Counted from the first letter of the stretch, positions 1 to 7,525 are shown. The stretch is DNA of 12,031 bases from an uncultured Clostridia bacterium (GCA_934632155.1 CAKTXZ010000030.1:1-12031), one strand, 5' to 3'. The notes: generated by a model not told the origin, from the sequence alone. Numbers and translations: made by a program.

Positions 1-83
1 CGCAATCGCTTTACGATACGCTGACGGGTATTCAGCGCGGACTTCTGGAGGATCCCTTTGACTGGATTGTGCCTGTAGACTGA
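1..83 (+). CDS. ilvE: Branched-chain amino acid aminotransferase, C-terminal fragment
   Basis: Only the last 26 codons are in the window; the frame starts at base 3 and ends at TGA 81-83. The visible tail reads LYDTLTGIQRGLLEDPFDW and then IVPVD. The pattern 'LYD.LTGIQ.G..EDP..W' is the usual C-terminal signature of IlvE-type class IV (PLP-dependent) aminotransferases. These enzymes move the amino group between leucine, isoleucine or valine and 2-oxoglutarate. The gene ends 39 nt before the ptb start with no terminator between, so the two are probably co-transcribed. The assignment rests on a short stretch, but the motif is distinctive and the context with ptb/buk (branched-chain acid formation) agrees. 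A D-amino-acid or other class IV aminotransferase is the main alternative. Confidence 0.72.
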   Translation, partial: QSLYDTLTGIQRGLLEDPFDWIVPVD

Positions 84-122
84 TCGTTTCCAAGGTCGAC
101 AAACGAACGGGAGGTGGGGTTC

Positions 123-1043
123 TTGATACGGAACATGGACGAGCTGCTGAAGGCGGCTTCCTCCGGAAAGAGCCATACGCTGGCGGTGGCGTGCGCCCAG
201 GATCCGGAGGTCCTTCGGGCGGTCTGGACGGCCCGGAAGGCCGGCATGGCCGAAGCCGTGCTGGTGGGCGACGAGGCCCGGATCCGCGCCCTGGCCGAAA
301 CCAGCCAGCTTTCTCTGGACGATTTCTCCATCGTCCATGAGCCGGATGAGACGCTGGCCTGCCGAAAGGCGGTTTCCCTGATTCGGAAGGGAAAAGCCGA
401 CGCGCTGATGAAGGGGGCCGTTCCCACCGCCGTTGTGATGCGGGCGGCGCTGGACCGAAGCGAGGGGCTGAGACGCGGCTCCCTGCTTTCCCATGTGGCG
501 TTTCTGGATCTGCCCAGGCTGGGCCGCCCCCTGCTTTTGACTGACGCCGCCTTAAACATTGCGCCCGGCTTGGAGGAAAAAAAGAAGATTCTTGCAAACG
601 CCGTCCGCGTGGCCCACGGGCTGGGGAATCCGTCGCCCGTCGTCGCCTGTCTTTGCGCCGTGGAGAAGCTGAATCCCCAAATGCCGGCCACGGTGGACGC
701 CGCGGCCCTGACGGAGGCGTGGCGTCAGGGAAAAATCACCGGCTGTCAGGTGTTCGGCCCCGCCGCGCTGGATAACGCCCTGTTTCCGGCGGCGGCCCGG
801 CGCAAGGGCATGGAAGGCCCGCTCGCCGGCTGCGCCGATATCCTGCTGGTTCCCAATATCGAAGCGGGAAATATGCTCTATAAAGCCCTCGCTTTCGTTG
901 CGCGGGCCGGGGCGGCCGGCGTGGTAACGGGCGCTCAGGCGCCTGTCATTCTGGCCTCACGGGCGGACAGCCGGGAAACCCTGATGCACTCCATCGCCCT
1001 GGCGCTGGTTTCCATGGAGGCCAATACTACAGGGGGGATGTAA
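123..1043 (+). CDS. ptb: Phosphate butyryltransferase
   Basis: This cytoplasmic enzyme interconverts butyryl-CoA (or branched short-chain acyl-CoA) plus phosphate with the acyl phosphate plus CoA. The product of about 306 residues spans a whole phosphate acetyl/butyryl transferase domain. Family blocks seen are LMKGAVPTA, GSLLSHVAFLD, LLLTDAALNIAP, NPQMPATVDAAAL, ADILLVPNIEAGNMLYKAL and GVVTGAQAPVILASRADS. The frame is open back to a GTG at 114, but that codon overlaps the GGAGGT ribosome binding site (110-115). TTG 123, seven bases after that site, is the more credible start; ATG 135 is a weaker alternative. The gene sits between ilvE and buk, with buk two bases downstream, so acyl phosphate can pass directly to the kinase. 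The butyryl rather than acetyl assignment rests on length and on the buk partner. Whether straight or branched acyl groups are preferred cannot be read from sequence. Confidence 0.93.
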   Translation: MIRNMDELLKAASSGKSHTLAVACAQDPEVLRAVWTARKAGMAEAVLVGDEARIRALAETSQLSLDDFSIVHEPDETLACRKAVSLIRKGKADALMKGAVPTAVVMRAALDRSEGLRRGSLLSHVAFLDLPRLGRPLLLTDAALNIAPGLEEKKKILANAVRVAHGLGNPSPVVACLCAVEKLNPQMPATVDAAALTEAWRQGKITGCQVFGPAALDNALFPAAARRKGMEGPLAGCADILLVPNIEAGNMLYKALAFVARAGAAGVVTGAQAPVILASRADSRETLMHSIALALVSMEANTTGGM

Positions 1044-1045
1044 GG

Positions 1046-2119
1046 ATGAAAAAGGTGCTGGTATTGAATTTTGGTTCTACCTCCACCAAGCTTGCGCTCT
1101 ATGCGGAGGACAGGCAGATTCTACATAAGGAATTTCATCATTCCTCCGACGAAATGGGCACTCCGTTCACATTAAAGGAAACTGCCGCCGCCCGCAAGGC
1201 CCTGATCCTGCGGCATCTGAAGGAGCAGGGCGTGGAGCTGTCCCAGCTGGACGCGGCAGTGGGGCGGGGCGGCCTGATCCGCTCGGTGGCGGGCGGCACG
1301 TATCGCATCAATGAAAAAATGGTGAAAGATCTGACGGATTGCGTCTACGGCTATCACGCCTGTAATCTGGGCGGCATTCTGGCGGCGGACATCGCCGGGG
1401 AGTTGGGCAAGCCCGCCTTCACGGTCGACCCGCCGGTGATTGATGAGCTTACGGACGCGGCGCGGCTGTCCGGGCACCGGGACTTTCCCCGCCGCCCGCT
1501 GTTTCACGCCCTCAACGCACGGGCCGTCGCCAGGCGCTACGCCGTGGAGCGCGGCCTGCGCTACGACGGGCTGGGGCTGATTGTGGCCCATATGGGCGGC
1601 GGCGTAACGGTAAGCGCCCATCGGAACGGAAGAATTGTGGATGTGAACAACGGACTGGAGGGGGAAGGCCCCTACAGCGCCGAGCGCCCCGGAGCGCTGC
1701 CCGTGCTGCCCATCGTCAGAGCCGTTTATGAAGGGAAGTTTGGAGACAGCTATGAGAGCTTCCGCTGGTTCTTTACCGCCCGCTGCGGGCTGATTTCCTA
1801 TCTGGGCACCAACGACGGCCGGGAGGTTTCCCTGCGGGCCAGGCAGGGCGATGCGGACGCGGAGCTGGCTTACCGGGGCATGGCCTATCAGATCGCCAAG
1901 GAGATCGGCGCCATGAGCGCGGCGCTGTGCGGGGAAGTGGACGCCATTCTGCTCACAGGCGGCTTCGCCCACGACGCGATGTTCACCGGCTGGATCGAGG
2001 AGGCGGTGAGTTTTATTGCGCCCGTATCCGTCTATCCGGGGGAAAACGAGATGCTGGCGCTGGCGCAGGGAGCGCTCCGCGTCCTCCGGGGCGAGGAAAC
2101 GGCGCTGGAGTATTCCTAG
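1046..2119 (+). CDS. buk: Butyrate kinase (acetokinase-family)
   Basis: Butyrate kinase transfers phosphate from butyryl phosphate or branched acyl phosphates to ADP, giving the free acid and ATP. It acts in the cytoplasm as the last step of the Ptb-Buk route. The product has 357 residues, the normal family length. ASKHA phosphotransferase motifs are visible: NFGSTSTK at residues 8-15 (phosphate loop 1), GRGGLI near residue 73, HMGGG at 182-186, and LTGG at 303-306 (adenosine site). FHALNARAVARRYA matches the family block FHALN.KA.AR. ATG 1046 follows AGGGGGG (1031-1037) and lies two bases after the ptb stop, so translation is coupled. One oddity is that family members usually read NPGSTSTK in the first loop, while here Phe replaces Pro; the catalytic pattern is otherwise intact. 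Isobutyrate or branched-chain fatty acid kinase activity is equally possible. Confidence 0.93.
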   Translation: MKKVLVLNFGSTSTKLALYAEDRQILHKEFHHSSDEMGTPFTLKETAAARKALILRHLKEQGVELSQLDAAVGRGGLIRSVAGGTYRINEKMVKDLTDCVYGYHACNLGGILAADIAGELGKPAFTVDPPVIDELTDAARLSGHRDFPRRPLFHALNARAVARRYAVERGLRYDGLGLIVAHMGGGVTVSAHRNGRIVDVNNGLEGEGPYSAERPGALPVLPIVRAVYEGKFGDSYESFRWFFTARCGLISYLGTNDGREVSLRARQGDADAELAYRGMAYQIAKEIGAMSAALCGEVDAILLTGGFAHDAMFTGWIEEAVSFIAPVSVYPGENEMLALAQGALRVLRGEETALEYS

Positions 2120-2147
2120 TACGCGGCAAGCAGGAGGTGTTTGCAAA

Positions 2148-3251
2148 GTGATTATCGGATGCACCAGGGAACGAAAGAACCACGAATACCGGGTCGGGCT
2201 CACGCCCGGCAATGTGCGGGCCTATATCCAGGCGGGACACACCGTGCTGATGGAACGGGGCGCGGGCGCGGACAGCGGATTTAGCGACGAGGAATATTCG
2301 GCGCAGGGGGCTGAAATAATACCGAGCGCCGAGGAAATCTGCCAGCGCTGTGAAATGCTCGTCAAGGTGAAAGAACCGGAACCGGGCGAGTTTCCTCTGC
2401 TCAAAAAAGGCATGATTCTCTACACTTACCTGCATCTGGCGGCATTCCCGGAACTGGCGCAATACCTGTTGGAAAACGAGGTTTCCGCCGTAGCCTATGA
2501 AACCGTCCGGGATTCGGCAGGTAGTCTGCCCTGTCTGCGGCCGATGAGTGAAATCGCCGGACGGCTGAGCGTGCAGGAGGGCGCGAAATATCTGGAATAC
2601 GCCTACGGCGGGCACGGCATCCTGCTGGGGGGCGTGCCGGGCGTAGAACGCGGCAAAGTGGTCATTATCGGCGGCGGTATCGCCGGAACCTATGCGGCCA
2701 AGGCCGCCGTGGGCATGGGCGCGGAGGTGACGGTGATCGACAACAATCTCAATCGGCTGGTGTATCTGGACGATATCTTCGGCGCGTCGATCACCACGCT
2801 GTATTCCACCGAAATGAATATCGCCAGAGCCGTCTCGCAGGCCGATCTGGTGATCGGCACGGTGCTCATTCCCGGCGCGTCCGCGCCCAAGCTCATTCGC
2901 CGCGAGCACCTTTCCATGATGAAAAGAGGCGCGGTGATCGTGGACGTAGCCATCGATCAGGGCGGCTGCTGTGAAACCTCCCACGTGACCTTCCACGACG
3001 ATCCCGTGTTTGTTGAACAGGGCGTGGTGCATTACTGCGTGGGCAATATGCCGGGCGCGGTGCCCCGTACCAGCACCATTGCGCTGACGAACGCCACGCT
3101 TCGCTACGGGCTCGCCATCGCGAAGCACGGCCTGGAGGACGCCTGCCGGCGGAATCCCGGTCTTGCCATGGGCGTCAATACCCACCGGGGCAGATGCACG
3201 AATCAAAACGTCGCCGAGAGTCTCGGCGTGACATACTCGAAGATGTTCTGA
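2148..3251 (+). CDS. ald: Alanine dehydrogenase
   Basis: Ald catalyses NAD-dependent reversible conversion of L-alanine to pyruvate, ammonia and NADH. The 367-residue product is close to the Bacillus enzyme in length and layout. An N-terminal substrate domain carries Arg15 (in EYRVGLTP), Lys75 (VKVKEP) and His96 (YTYLHLAA), all at the known catalytic numbering. A Rossmann domain follows with VVIIGGGIAGTYAAKAA and, near the end of the strand, VTVID. VDVAIDQGG contains the catalytic Asp, and GVVHYCVGNMPGAVPRTST is a family signature. The frame is open further upstream inside buk, but GTG 2148 after AGGAGG (2132-2137) gives the canonical N-terminus MIIG. It lies 28 bases after buk and is probably in the same operon, where it could dispose of NADH as alanine or feed pyruvate from alanine. 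The direction of flux cannot be inferred. Confidence 0.94.
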   Translation: MIIGCTRERKNHEYRVGLTPGNVRAYIQAGHTVLMERGAGADSGFSDEEYSAQGAEIIPSAEEICQRCEMLVKVKEPEPGEFPLLKKGMILYTYLHLAAFPELAQYLLENEVSAVAYETVRDSAGSLPCLRPMSEIAGRLSVQEGAKYLEYAYGGHGILLGGVPGVERGKVVIIGGGIAGTYAAKAAVGMGAEVTVIDNNLNRLVYLDDIFGASITTLYSTEMNIARAVSQADLVIGTVLIPGASAPKLIRREHLSMMKRGAVIVDVAIDQGGCCETSHVTFHDDPVFVEQGVVHYCVGNMPGAVPRTSTIALTNATLRYGLAIAKHGLEDACRRNPGLAMGVNTHRGRCTNQNVAESLGVTYSKMF

Positions 3252-3294
3252 TGGAAAGATCCATGGGTACATCCTGAAATGAATCTGCGCGGTT

Positions 3295-3319
3295 CCCGGC
3301 AGCTTACCGGGTGCATTTT
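3295..3319 (+). terminator. Weak terminator-like hairpin after ald
   Basis: CCCGG (3295-3299) pairs with CCGGG (3307-3311) around a 7-nt loop, and TGCATTTT follows. The stem is only five base pairs and the T-run is short and displaced, so termination would be inefficient. It is the only candidate between ald and the next promoter. Confidence 0.3.
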
Positions 3320-3373
3320 CACCTGACTGTCACGAGACTCGATCATTGCTGTCGACCGATTCCTCCTCCCGGC

Positions 3374-3402
3374 TTGACAATCCGCCCCATCTATGGTATG
3401 TT
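3374..3402 (+). promoter_or_regulatory. Sigma-A-type promoter of the hydrogenase maturation operon
   Basis: TTGACA (3374-3379) is a perfect -35 box. A 17-bp spacer separates it from TATGTT (3397-3402), a four-of-six match to the -10 consensus. Transcription would start near 3409, leaving an untranslated leader of about 100 nt before the TM1266-like gene at 3512. It is the only good promoter between ald and the hyd genes. Confidence 0.6.
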
Positions 3403-3408
3403 CAAAGC

Positions 3409-3511
3409 ACCTGACGGGAAGAGGGCGCTCTGACGGAAAGGGAACGGTCGCTTTTGCTGTTTGCCATGCCCTCCCGCGGGGGCATGTTTTTTATGATCGG
3501 AGGGAAACGGT
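3409..3511 (+). promoter_or_regulatory. 5' leader with terminator hairpin: candidate attenuator or riboswitch
   Basis: Between the promoter and the first gene lies a strong intrinsic-terminator shape. CATGCCCTC (3465-3473) pairs with GGGGGCATG (3478-3486) around the tetraloop CCGC, with one T:G wobble, and six T residues follow at once (3487-3492). GAGGGC (3421-3426) is exactly complementary to GCCCTC (3468-3473) in the terminator's left arm, so it could act as an antiterminator. The same bases can also be tied up in a small AGAG/CTCT hairpin (3420-3431). CTGACGG occurs twice (3411-3417 and 3430-3436). The ribosome binding site GGAGGG (3499-3504) lies just beyond the T-run. I recognise no known riboswitch class; a protein-bound leader is an alternative. 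Confidence 0.5.
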
Positions 3512-3769
3512 ATGCTGACAAGGGTCGCGGTCATGGCCATCATCGTGGAGGAAGCGGAGGCGGTGGAAAAGCTCAACGCCACGCTGCACGCCTTTTCGGA
3601 TCACATCATCGGCCGGATGGGGATCCCCTACAGGCAGCGGGGGATCAACATCGTGTCCGTGGCGCTGGACGCGCCGCAGGACGCGATTTCATCGCTGGCC
3701 GGGAGGCTGGGCAACATCCGGGGGCTGAGCGTCAGGACCGCCTATTCCAACGTGGTGGAGGATGCTTAG
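3512..3769 (+). CDS. TM1266-family iron-only hydrogenase system regulator (putative)
   Basis: This small 85-residue protein has the layout of the TM1266 family, ACT/NikR-C-like ferredoxin-fold proteins found next to [FeFe]-hydrogenase genes. The N-terminus RVAVMAIIVEEAEAVEKLN is a beta strand and helix. HIIGRMGIPYRQRGINIVSV is a typical core, where family members have 'IV.GRMGIPY...I.IIS' followed by a second strand. The product has no DNA-binding helix-turn-helix, so any regulatory role is indirect or unproven. ATG 3512 lies seven bases after GGAGGG. The stop overlaps the hydE start by eight bases, indicating translational coupling. Being first gene after the leader suggests it is made whenever the maturases are. 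The family match is clear, but the biochemical function is not established. Confidence 0.85.
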   Translation: MLTRVAVMAIIVEEAEAVEKLNATLHAFSDHIIGRMGIPYRQRGINIVSVALDAPQDAISSLAGRLGNIRGLSVRTAYSNVVEDA

Positions 3770-4799
3770 CCTGATCGACCGTCTGGCGGCGGAGCGCAGG
3801 CTGACGCTGGAGGAATACGAGGCGCTGGTTGCGGGGCAGAGCGGCGAAGCCGCCCGATACGCCGCCGCGCTTGCCGACCGAACGCGCCGCGCGGTGTACG
3901 GCGTGGACGTGTACATCCGCGGCCTGATCGAGGTGGGCAACGTCTGCCGGAACGACTGCCTCTACTGCGGCATCCGCAGATCGAACGCCAGCTGCGACCG
4001 CTACGCGCTGGACGAGGAGACCATTCTGGCCTGCTGCGCGGAGGGGTACGAGCTGGGGTTCCGCACGTTCGTGCTGCAGGGAGGCGAGGGCGCGACACCG
4101 GTGGGGCGCGTCTGCCGGGTCGTTTCGCGCATCCGCGCGGCATACCCCGACTGCGCCATCACCCTGTCGCTGGGCGAGTATCCCGCGGACGATTACCGCC
4201 GCATGTATGAGGCGGGCGCGAACCGCTACCTGCTGCGCCATGAGACGGCGGACCGGGCGCACTATGAAAAACTGCACCCCCATGAAATGTCCTTTGAAAA
4301 CCGCATGCGCTGCCTGCGGGATCTGAAGGCGATCGGCTTCCAGACGGGCTGCGGGTTCATGGTGGGCTCGCCCTGCCAGACGGCGCGGACGCTGGCGAAG
4401 GATCTGAAGTTCATCGAGGCGTTTCAGCCGGATATGTGCGGCGTGGGGCCGTTCATCCCGCACCATGCCACCCCCTTCCGGGATTTCCCGGCGGGCTCGG
4501 CGGAGCAGACCCTCTACCTGCTCTCCCTCATCCGGCTCATCCGGCCCAATATCCTGCTGCCCGCCACCACGGCACTGGGCTCCGTCAGCCCGGACGGCCG
4601 CGAGCGTGCCCTCCGCGCCGGGGCGAACGTGATCATGCCCAATCTCTCCCCCTGCGCCGAGCGGAGCAAGTATTCGCTCTACGACAACAAGCTGGCCACG
4701 GGCAGGGAATCGGCGCAGAATCTGGCGCTGCTGAGGGAAGCCGTAGCCGCCGTCGGATACCAGGTCGTGACCGCCCGGGGAGACGTTAAAAACCCATAA
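3762..4799 (+). CDS. hydE: [FeFe]-hydrogenase maturase HydE, radical SAM enzyme
   Basis: HydE is one of three maturases that build the 2Fe subcluster of the H-cluster. It is a radical SAM enzyme thought to act on the iron-cysteine complex made by HydG. The 345-residue product carries the cluster motif CRNDCLYC (Cys62, Cys66, Cys69; CX3CX2C) in the context VGNVCRNDCLYCGIRRSN. Further family blocks are VLQGGEG, TLSLGEYP, NRYLLRHETAD, GCGFMVGSPCQT, MCGVGPFIPH, LPATTALGS and GANVIMPNLSP. The C-terminal extra cysteines that bind a second cluster in the Thermotoga enzyme are absent; only one Cys follows LSP. This is common in the family and not thought essential. ATG 3762 abuts the GGAGG at 3757-3761, so spacing is tight, but the N-terminus aligns with family length and overlaps the preceding stop. 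It is followed 55 bases later by hydG. Confidence 0.95.
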   Translation: MLSLIDRLAAERRLTLEEYEALVAGQSGEAARYAAALADRTRRAVYGVDVYIRGLIEVGNVCRNDCLYCGIRRSNASCDRYALDEETILACCAEGYELGFRTFVLQGGEGATPVGRVCRVVSRIRAAYPDCAITLSLGEYPADDYRRMYEAGANRYLLRHETADRAHYEKLHPHEMSFENRMRCLRDLKAIGFQTGCGFMVGSPCQTARTLAKDLKFIEAFQPDMCGVGPFIPHHATPFRDFPAGSAEQTLYLLSLIRLIRPNILLPATTALGSVSPDGRERALRAGANVIMPNLSPCAERSKYSLYDNKLATGRESAQNLALLREAVAAVGYQVVTARGDVKNP

Positions 4800-4854
4800 C
4801 CCCCATCCCATCTGCCGGAAAGAGTCATCTGACCGCAAAGAAAGGAGAAACACC

Positions 4855-6303
4855 ATGACAGCCTATCATCCCAAATCCCTTCGCGCCGGGGAATTCATCA
4901 GCGACGCGGAGATCCGCGAAACCATCGCCTACGCAGAGAAAAACAAGCGCCATCTTGCGCTGATCGACCAGATCCTTGAAAAGGCCCGGCCGAAGAAGAC
5001 CGCCGCGGGCGTCGTCTGCGCGGGGCTCTCCCACCGGGAGGCTTCGGTGCTGCTGGCCTGCGATATTCCGGAGAAGATCGACGAAATGTACCGGCTGGCA
5101 CGGGAGATCAAGCAGGCCTTTTACGGCAACCGCATCGTCATGTTCGCGCCGCTGTACCTGTCCAACTACTGCGTCAACGGCTGCGTGTACTGCCCCTATC
5201 ACCTGAAAAACAAGCGCATCGCCCGCAGGAAGCTGACCCAGGAGGAGATTCGGCACGAGGTCGTCGCCCTGCAGGACATGGGCCACAAGCGGCTGGCCAT
5301 CGAATCGGGCGAGGATCCGGTGCATAATCCCATCGAATATATTTTGGAGTCCATCCAGACCATCTATTCCGTGCATCACAAAAACGGCGATATCCGCCGC
5401 GTGAACGTCAACATCGCCGCCACCACGGAGGGAAACTACCGCCGGCTGAAGGAAGCGGGCATCGGCACGTATATCCTGTTTCAGGAGACGTACCACAAAG
5501 AGAGCTATCTGCAGCTGCACCCCACCGGCCCCAAGCACGACTACGACTACCACACCGAGGCCATGGACCGCGCCATGGCGGGCGGTATCGACGACGTGGG
5601 GCTGGGCGTGCTGTTCGGGCTGGAGGGATACCAGTATGAGTTCGCCGGGCTGCTGATGCACGCCGAGCATCTGGAGGCCGTGTACGGCGTGGGGCCGCAC
5701 ACCATCAGCGTGCCCCGCATCAAGCGCGCCGACGACATCGACCCCGGCGCGTTCGACAACAGCCTGTCCGACGAGCTTCTCGCCAAAATCACCGCCTGCA
5801 TCCGCATCGCCGTGCCCTATACCGGCATGATTATCTCCACCCGCGAGAGCGAGCAGGTGCGCGAAAAGCTGCTGACGCTGGGAATTTCGCAGATCAGCGG
5901 GGCCTCGCGCACGTCCGTGGGCGGCTACACCGAGGCGGAGCGCCCCCACGACAGCGAGCAGTTCGACGTGTCCGACCAGCGCACGCTGGACGAGGTGGTG
6001 CTCTGGCTGATGAAGCTGGGCTTCATCCCGTCCTTCTGCACGGCCTGCTACCGGGAGGGGCGCACGGGCGACCGGTTCATGAGCCTGTGCAAGTCGGGCC
6101 AGATCCTCAACTGCTGCCACCCCAACGCCCTGATGACGCTGGCCGAGTATCTGGAGGATTACGCCAGCAGGGAAACGAAAGGCGTGGGCTACGCGCTGAT
6201 CGAGCGGGAGCTGGACAAAATCCCGAAGGAAAAAGCGCGGGATATTGCCCGGCAGAGCATTCAGGCCATCCGCGCCTCCAACCGCCGCGATTTCCGGTTT
6301 TAA
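4855..6303 (+). CDS. hydG: [FeFe]-hydrogenase maturase HydG, tyrosine lyase
   Basis: HydG is a radical SAM enzyme that cleaves tyrosine to p-cresol and dehydroglycine and converts the latter to the CO and CN ligands of the H-cluster. The 482-residue product has the radical SAM motif CVNGCVYC (Cys106, Cys110, Cys113) in SNYCVNGCVYCPYH. It also has the HydG-specific C-terminal motif CX2CX22C (Cys395, Cys398, Cys421), which binds the auxiliary iron-sulfur cluster and is absent from the related ThiH. Other family blocks are IESGEDP, ILFQETYH, GIDDVGLGVLFGLE, HTISVPRIK and GASRTSVGGY. ATG 4855 follows AAAGGAG with good spacing. It is the third gene of the maturation operon, and hydF starts 13 bases after its stop. 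No key residue appears to be missing. Confidence 0.97.
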   Translation: MTAYHPKSLRAGEFISDAEIRETIAYAEKNKRHLALIDQILEKARPKKTAAGVVCAGLSHREASVLLACDIPEKIDEMYRLAREIKQAFYGNRIVMFAPLYLSNYCVNGCVYCPYHLKNKRIARRKLTQEEIRHEVVALQDMGHKRLAIESGEDPVHNPIEYILESIQTIYSVHHKNGDIRRVNVNIAATTEGNYRRLKEAGIGTYILFQETYHKESYLQLHPTGPKHDYDYHTEAMDRAMAGGIDDVGLGVLFGLEGYQYEFAGLLMHAEHLEAVYGVGPHTISVPRIKRADDIDPGAFDNSLSDELLAKITACIRIAVPYTGMIISTRESEQVREKLLTLGISQISGASRTSVGGYTEAERPHDSEQFDVSDQRTLDEVVLWLMKLGFIPSFCTACYREGRTGDRFMSLCKSGQILNCCHPNALMTLAEYLEDYASRETKGVGYALIERELDKIPKEKARDIARQSIQAIRASNRRDFRF

Positions 6304-6316
6304 GGAGGGAACGCCT

Positions 6317-7525
6317 GTGAGTCTGAACAGTCAGGTATCCGCCGAACGGCTCCACATCGGCTTTTTTGGCCTGCGCAACGCGGGCAAGTCCAGCGTGGTC
6401 AACGCCGTCACCGGGCAGGCCCTCTCGCTGGTGTCAGCCGTCAAGGGCACCACCACCGACCCGGTGCACAAGGCCATGGAGCTTCTGCCGCTGGGGCCGG
6501 TGGTCGTTATCGACACCCCCGGCCTGGACGACGAGGGCGAGCTGGGCGAAATGCGCGTCCGGCGCGCCAGACAGGTGCTGGCGAAAACCGATATCGCCGT
6601 GCTGGTGGTGGACGCGGCGCTGGGCATGCAGCCGCAGGACGAGGCGCTCTGCGCCGTTTTCCGGGAGCGGCAGGCGCCCTACATCGTGGCGCTGAACAAA
6701 TGCGACCTGCTGGCGGAGATCCCGGCGGCGAAGGAACACGAGATCTATGTCAGCGCGCGGCGGGGGGACAACATTTATCAGCTGAAAGAGGCCATCGCGG
6801 CCATCGCGCGCCTGCCGAAGCCGGACAAGCGGATCGTGGGCGACCTGCTGGAAGAAAATGATGTGGCGCTGCTGGTAACGCCCATCGACGCCTCCGCGCC
6901 CAGGGGACGGCTGATCCTGCCCCAGCAGCAGACCCTCCGCGACATCCTTGACCGCGGCGCAATCGGCATGGCGGTGCAGACGCCGCAGCTGCCAACGGCG
7001 CTGGCCGCGCTGAAGGCGCCCCCGAGGCTGGTGATCACCGACTCTCAGGCCTTCGAGGCGGTGAGCCGCATGACGCCGGAGGAGATCCCGCTCACGTCGT
7101 TTTCCATCCTCTTTATGCGCTACAAGGGCGAGCTTTCGGAGGCCGTGCGCGGCGCGGCGGCGCTGGACAGGCTGCGCGACGGCGACACGGTGCTGATCTC
7201 CGAGGGCTGCACCCATCACCGCCAGTGCGAGGACATTGGAACCGTCAAGCTGCCCGGCTGGCTGAACCGCTATACGGGAAAACGCCTGCAATACCGCTTC
7301 ACCTCCGGCGGCGAGTTCCCGGAGGATTTGTCCGGTATTTCGCTGGCGGTGCACTGCGGCGGCTGCATGCTCAACGAGCGGGAGATGAAATCCCGCATTG
7401 CGCGGGCCGCGGCGGCGGGCGTGCCCATCACCAACTACGGCGTCGCTATCGCGCAGATGCACGGCGTCCTGCGCCGCGCGCTGTCGCCCTTCCCCGGCCT
7501 TGCAGCGCAGCTGGAGACCCGCTGA
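6317..7525 (+). CDS. hydF: [FeFe]-hydrogenase maturation GTPase HydF
   Basis: HydF is the scaffold on which the 2Fe subcluster is assembled, and it delivers that subcluster to the hydrogenase. The 402-residue product has an Era/TrmE-like GTPase domain: P-loop GLRNAGKSS (18-26), Thr-rich switch I (KGTTTDPV), DTPG (66-69) and NKCD (127-130). A dimerisation region follows. The C-terminal cluster-binding domain shows CTH (Cys298, His300) and HCGGC (His346, Cys347, Cys350), the CxH...HCxxC arrangement of the family. The frame is open upstream into hydG, but GTG 6317, seven bases after AAGGAGGG (6302-6309), gives the proper N-terminus. It is the last gene of the operon; no terminator follows until the hairpins near 7821. 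All three maturases are present, so the organism should make an active [FeFe]-hydrogenase encoded elsewhere. Confidence 0.96.
   Translation: MSLNSQVSAERLHIGFFGLRNAGKSSVVNAVTGQALSLVSAVKGTTTDPVHKAMELLPLGPVVVIDTPGLDDEGELGEMRVRRARQVLAKTDIAVLVVDAALGMQPQDEALCAVFRERQAPYIVALNKCDLLAEIPAAKEHEIYVSARRGDNIYQLKEAIAAIARLPKPDKRIVGDLLEENDVALLVTPIDASAPRGRLILPQQQTLRDILDRGAIGMAVQTPQLPTALAALKAPPRLVITDSQAFEAVSRMTPEEIPLTSFSILFMRYKGELSEAVRGAAALDRLRDGDTVLISEGCTHHRQCEDIGTVKLPGWLNRYTGKRLQYRFTSGGEFPEDLSGISLAVHCGGCMLNEREMKSRIARAAAAGVPITNYGVAIAQMHGVLRRALSPFPGLAAQLETR

Noticed and set aside
114..122. GTG 114 as the start of ptb
   Set aside because: The codon lies within the GGAGGT ribosome binding site (110-115); TTG 123 has proper spacing.
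1172..3272. Long - strand frames opposite buk and ald
   Set aside because: They are shadows of GC-rich coding DNA; the + strand genes have clear family motifs and ribosome binding sites.
3409..3440. Guanidine-II (mini-ykkC) riboswitch, because of two ACGG motifs
   Set aside because: The bases flanking each ACGG do not form the required stems.
3454..3774. Frame running through the hyd leader terminator and the TM1266-like gene
   Set aside because: It starts at TTG with no ribosome binding site, and it crosses the TM1266-like gene in another frame; its low-complexity Gly/Arg product matches nothing.
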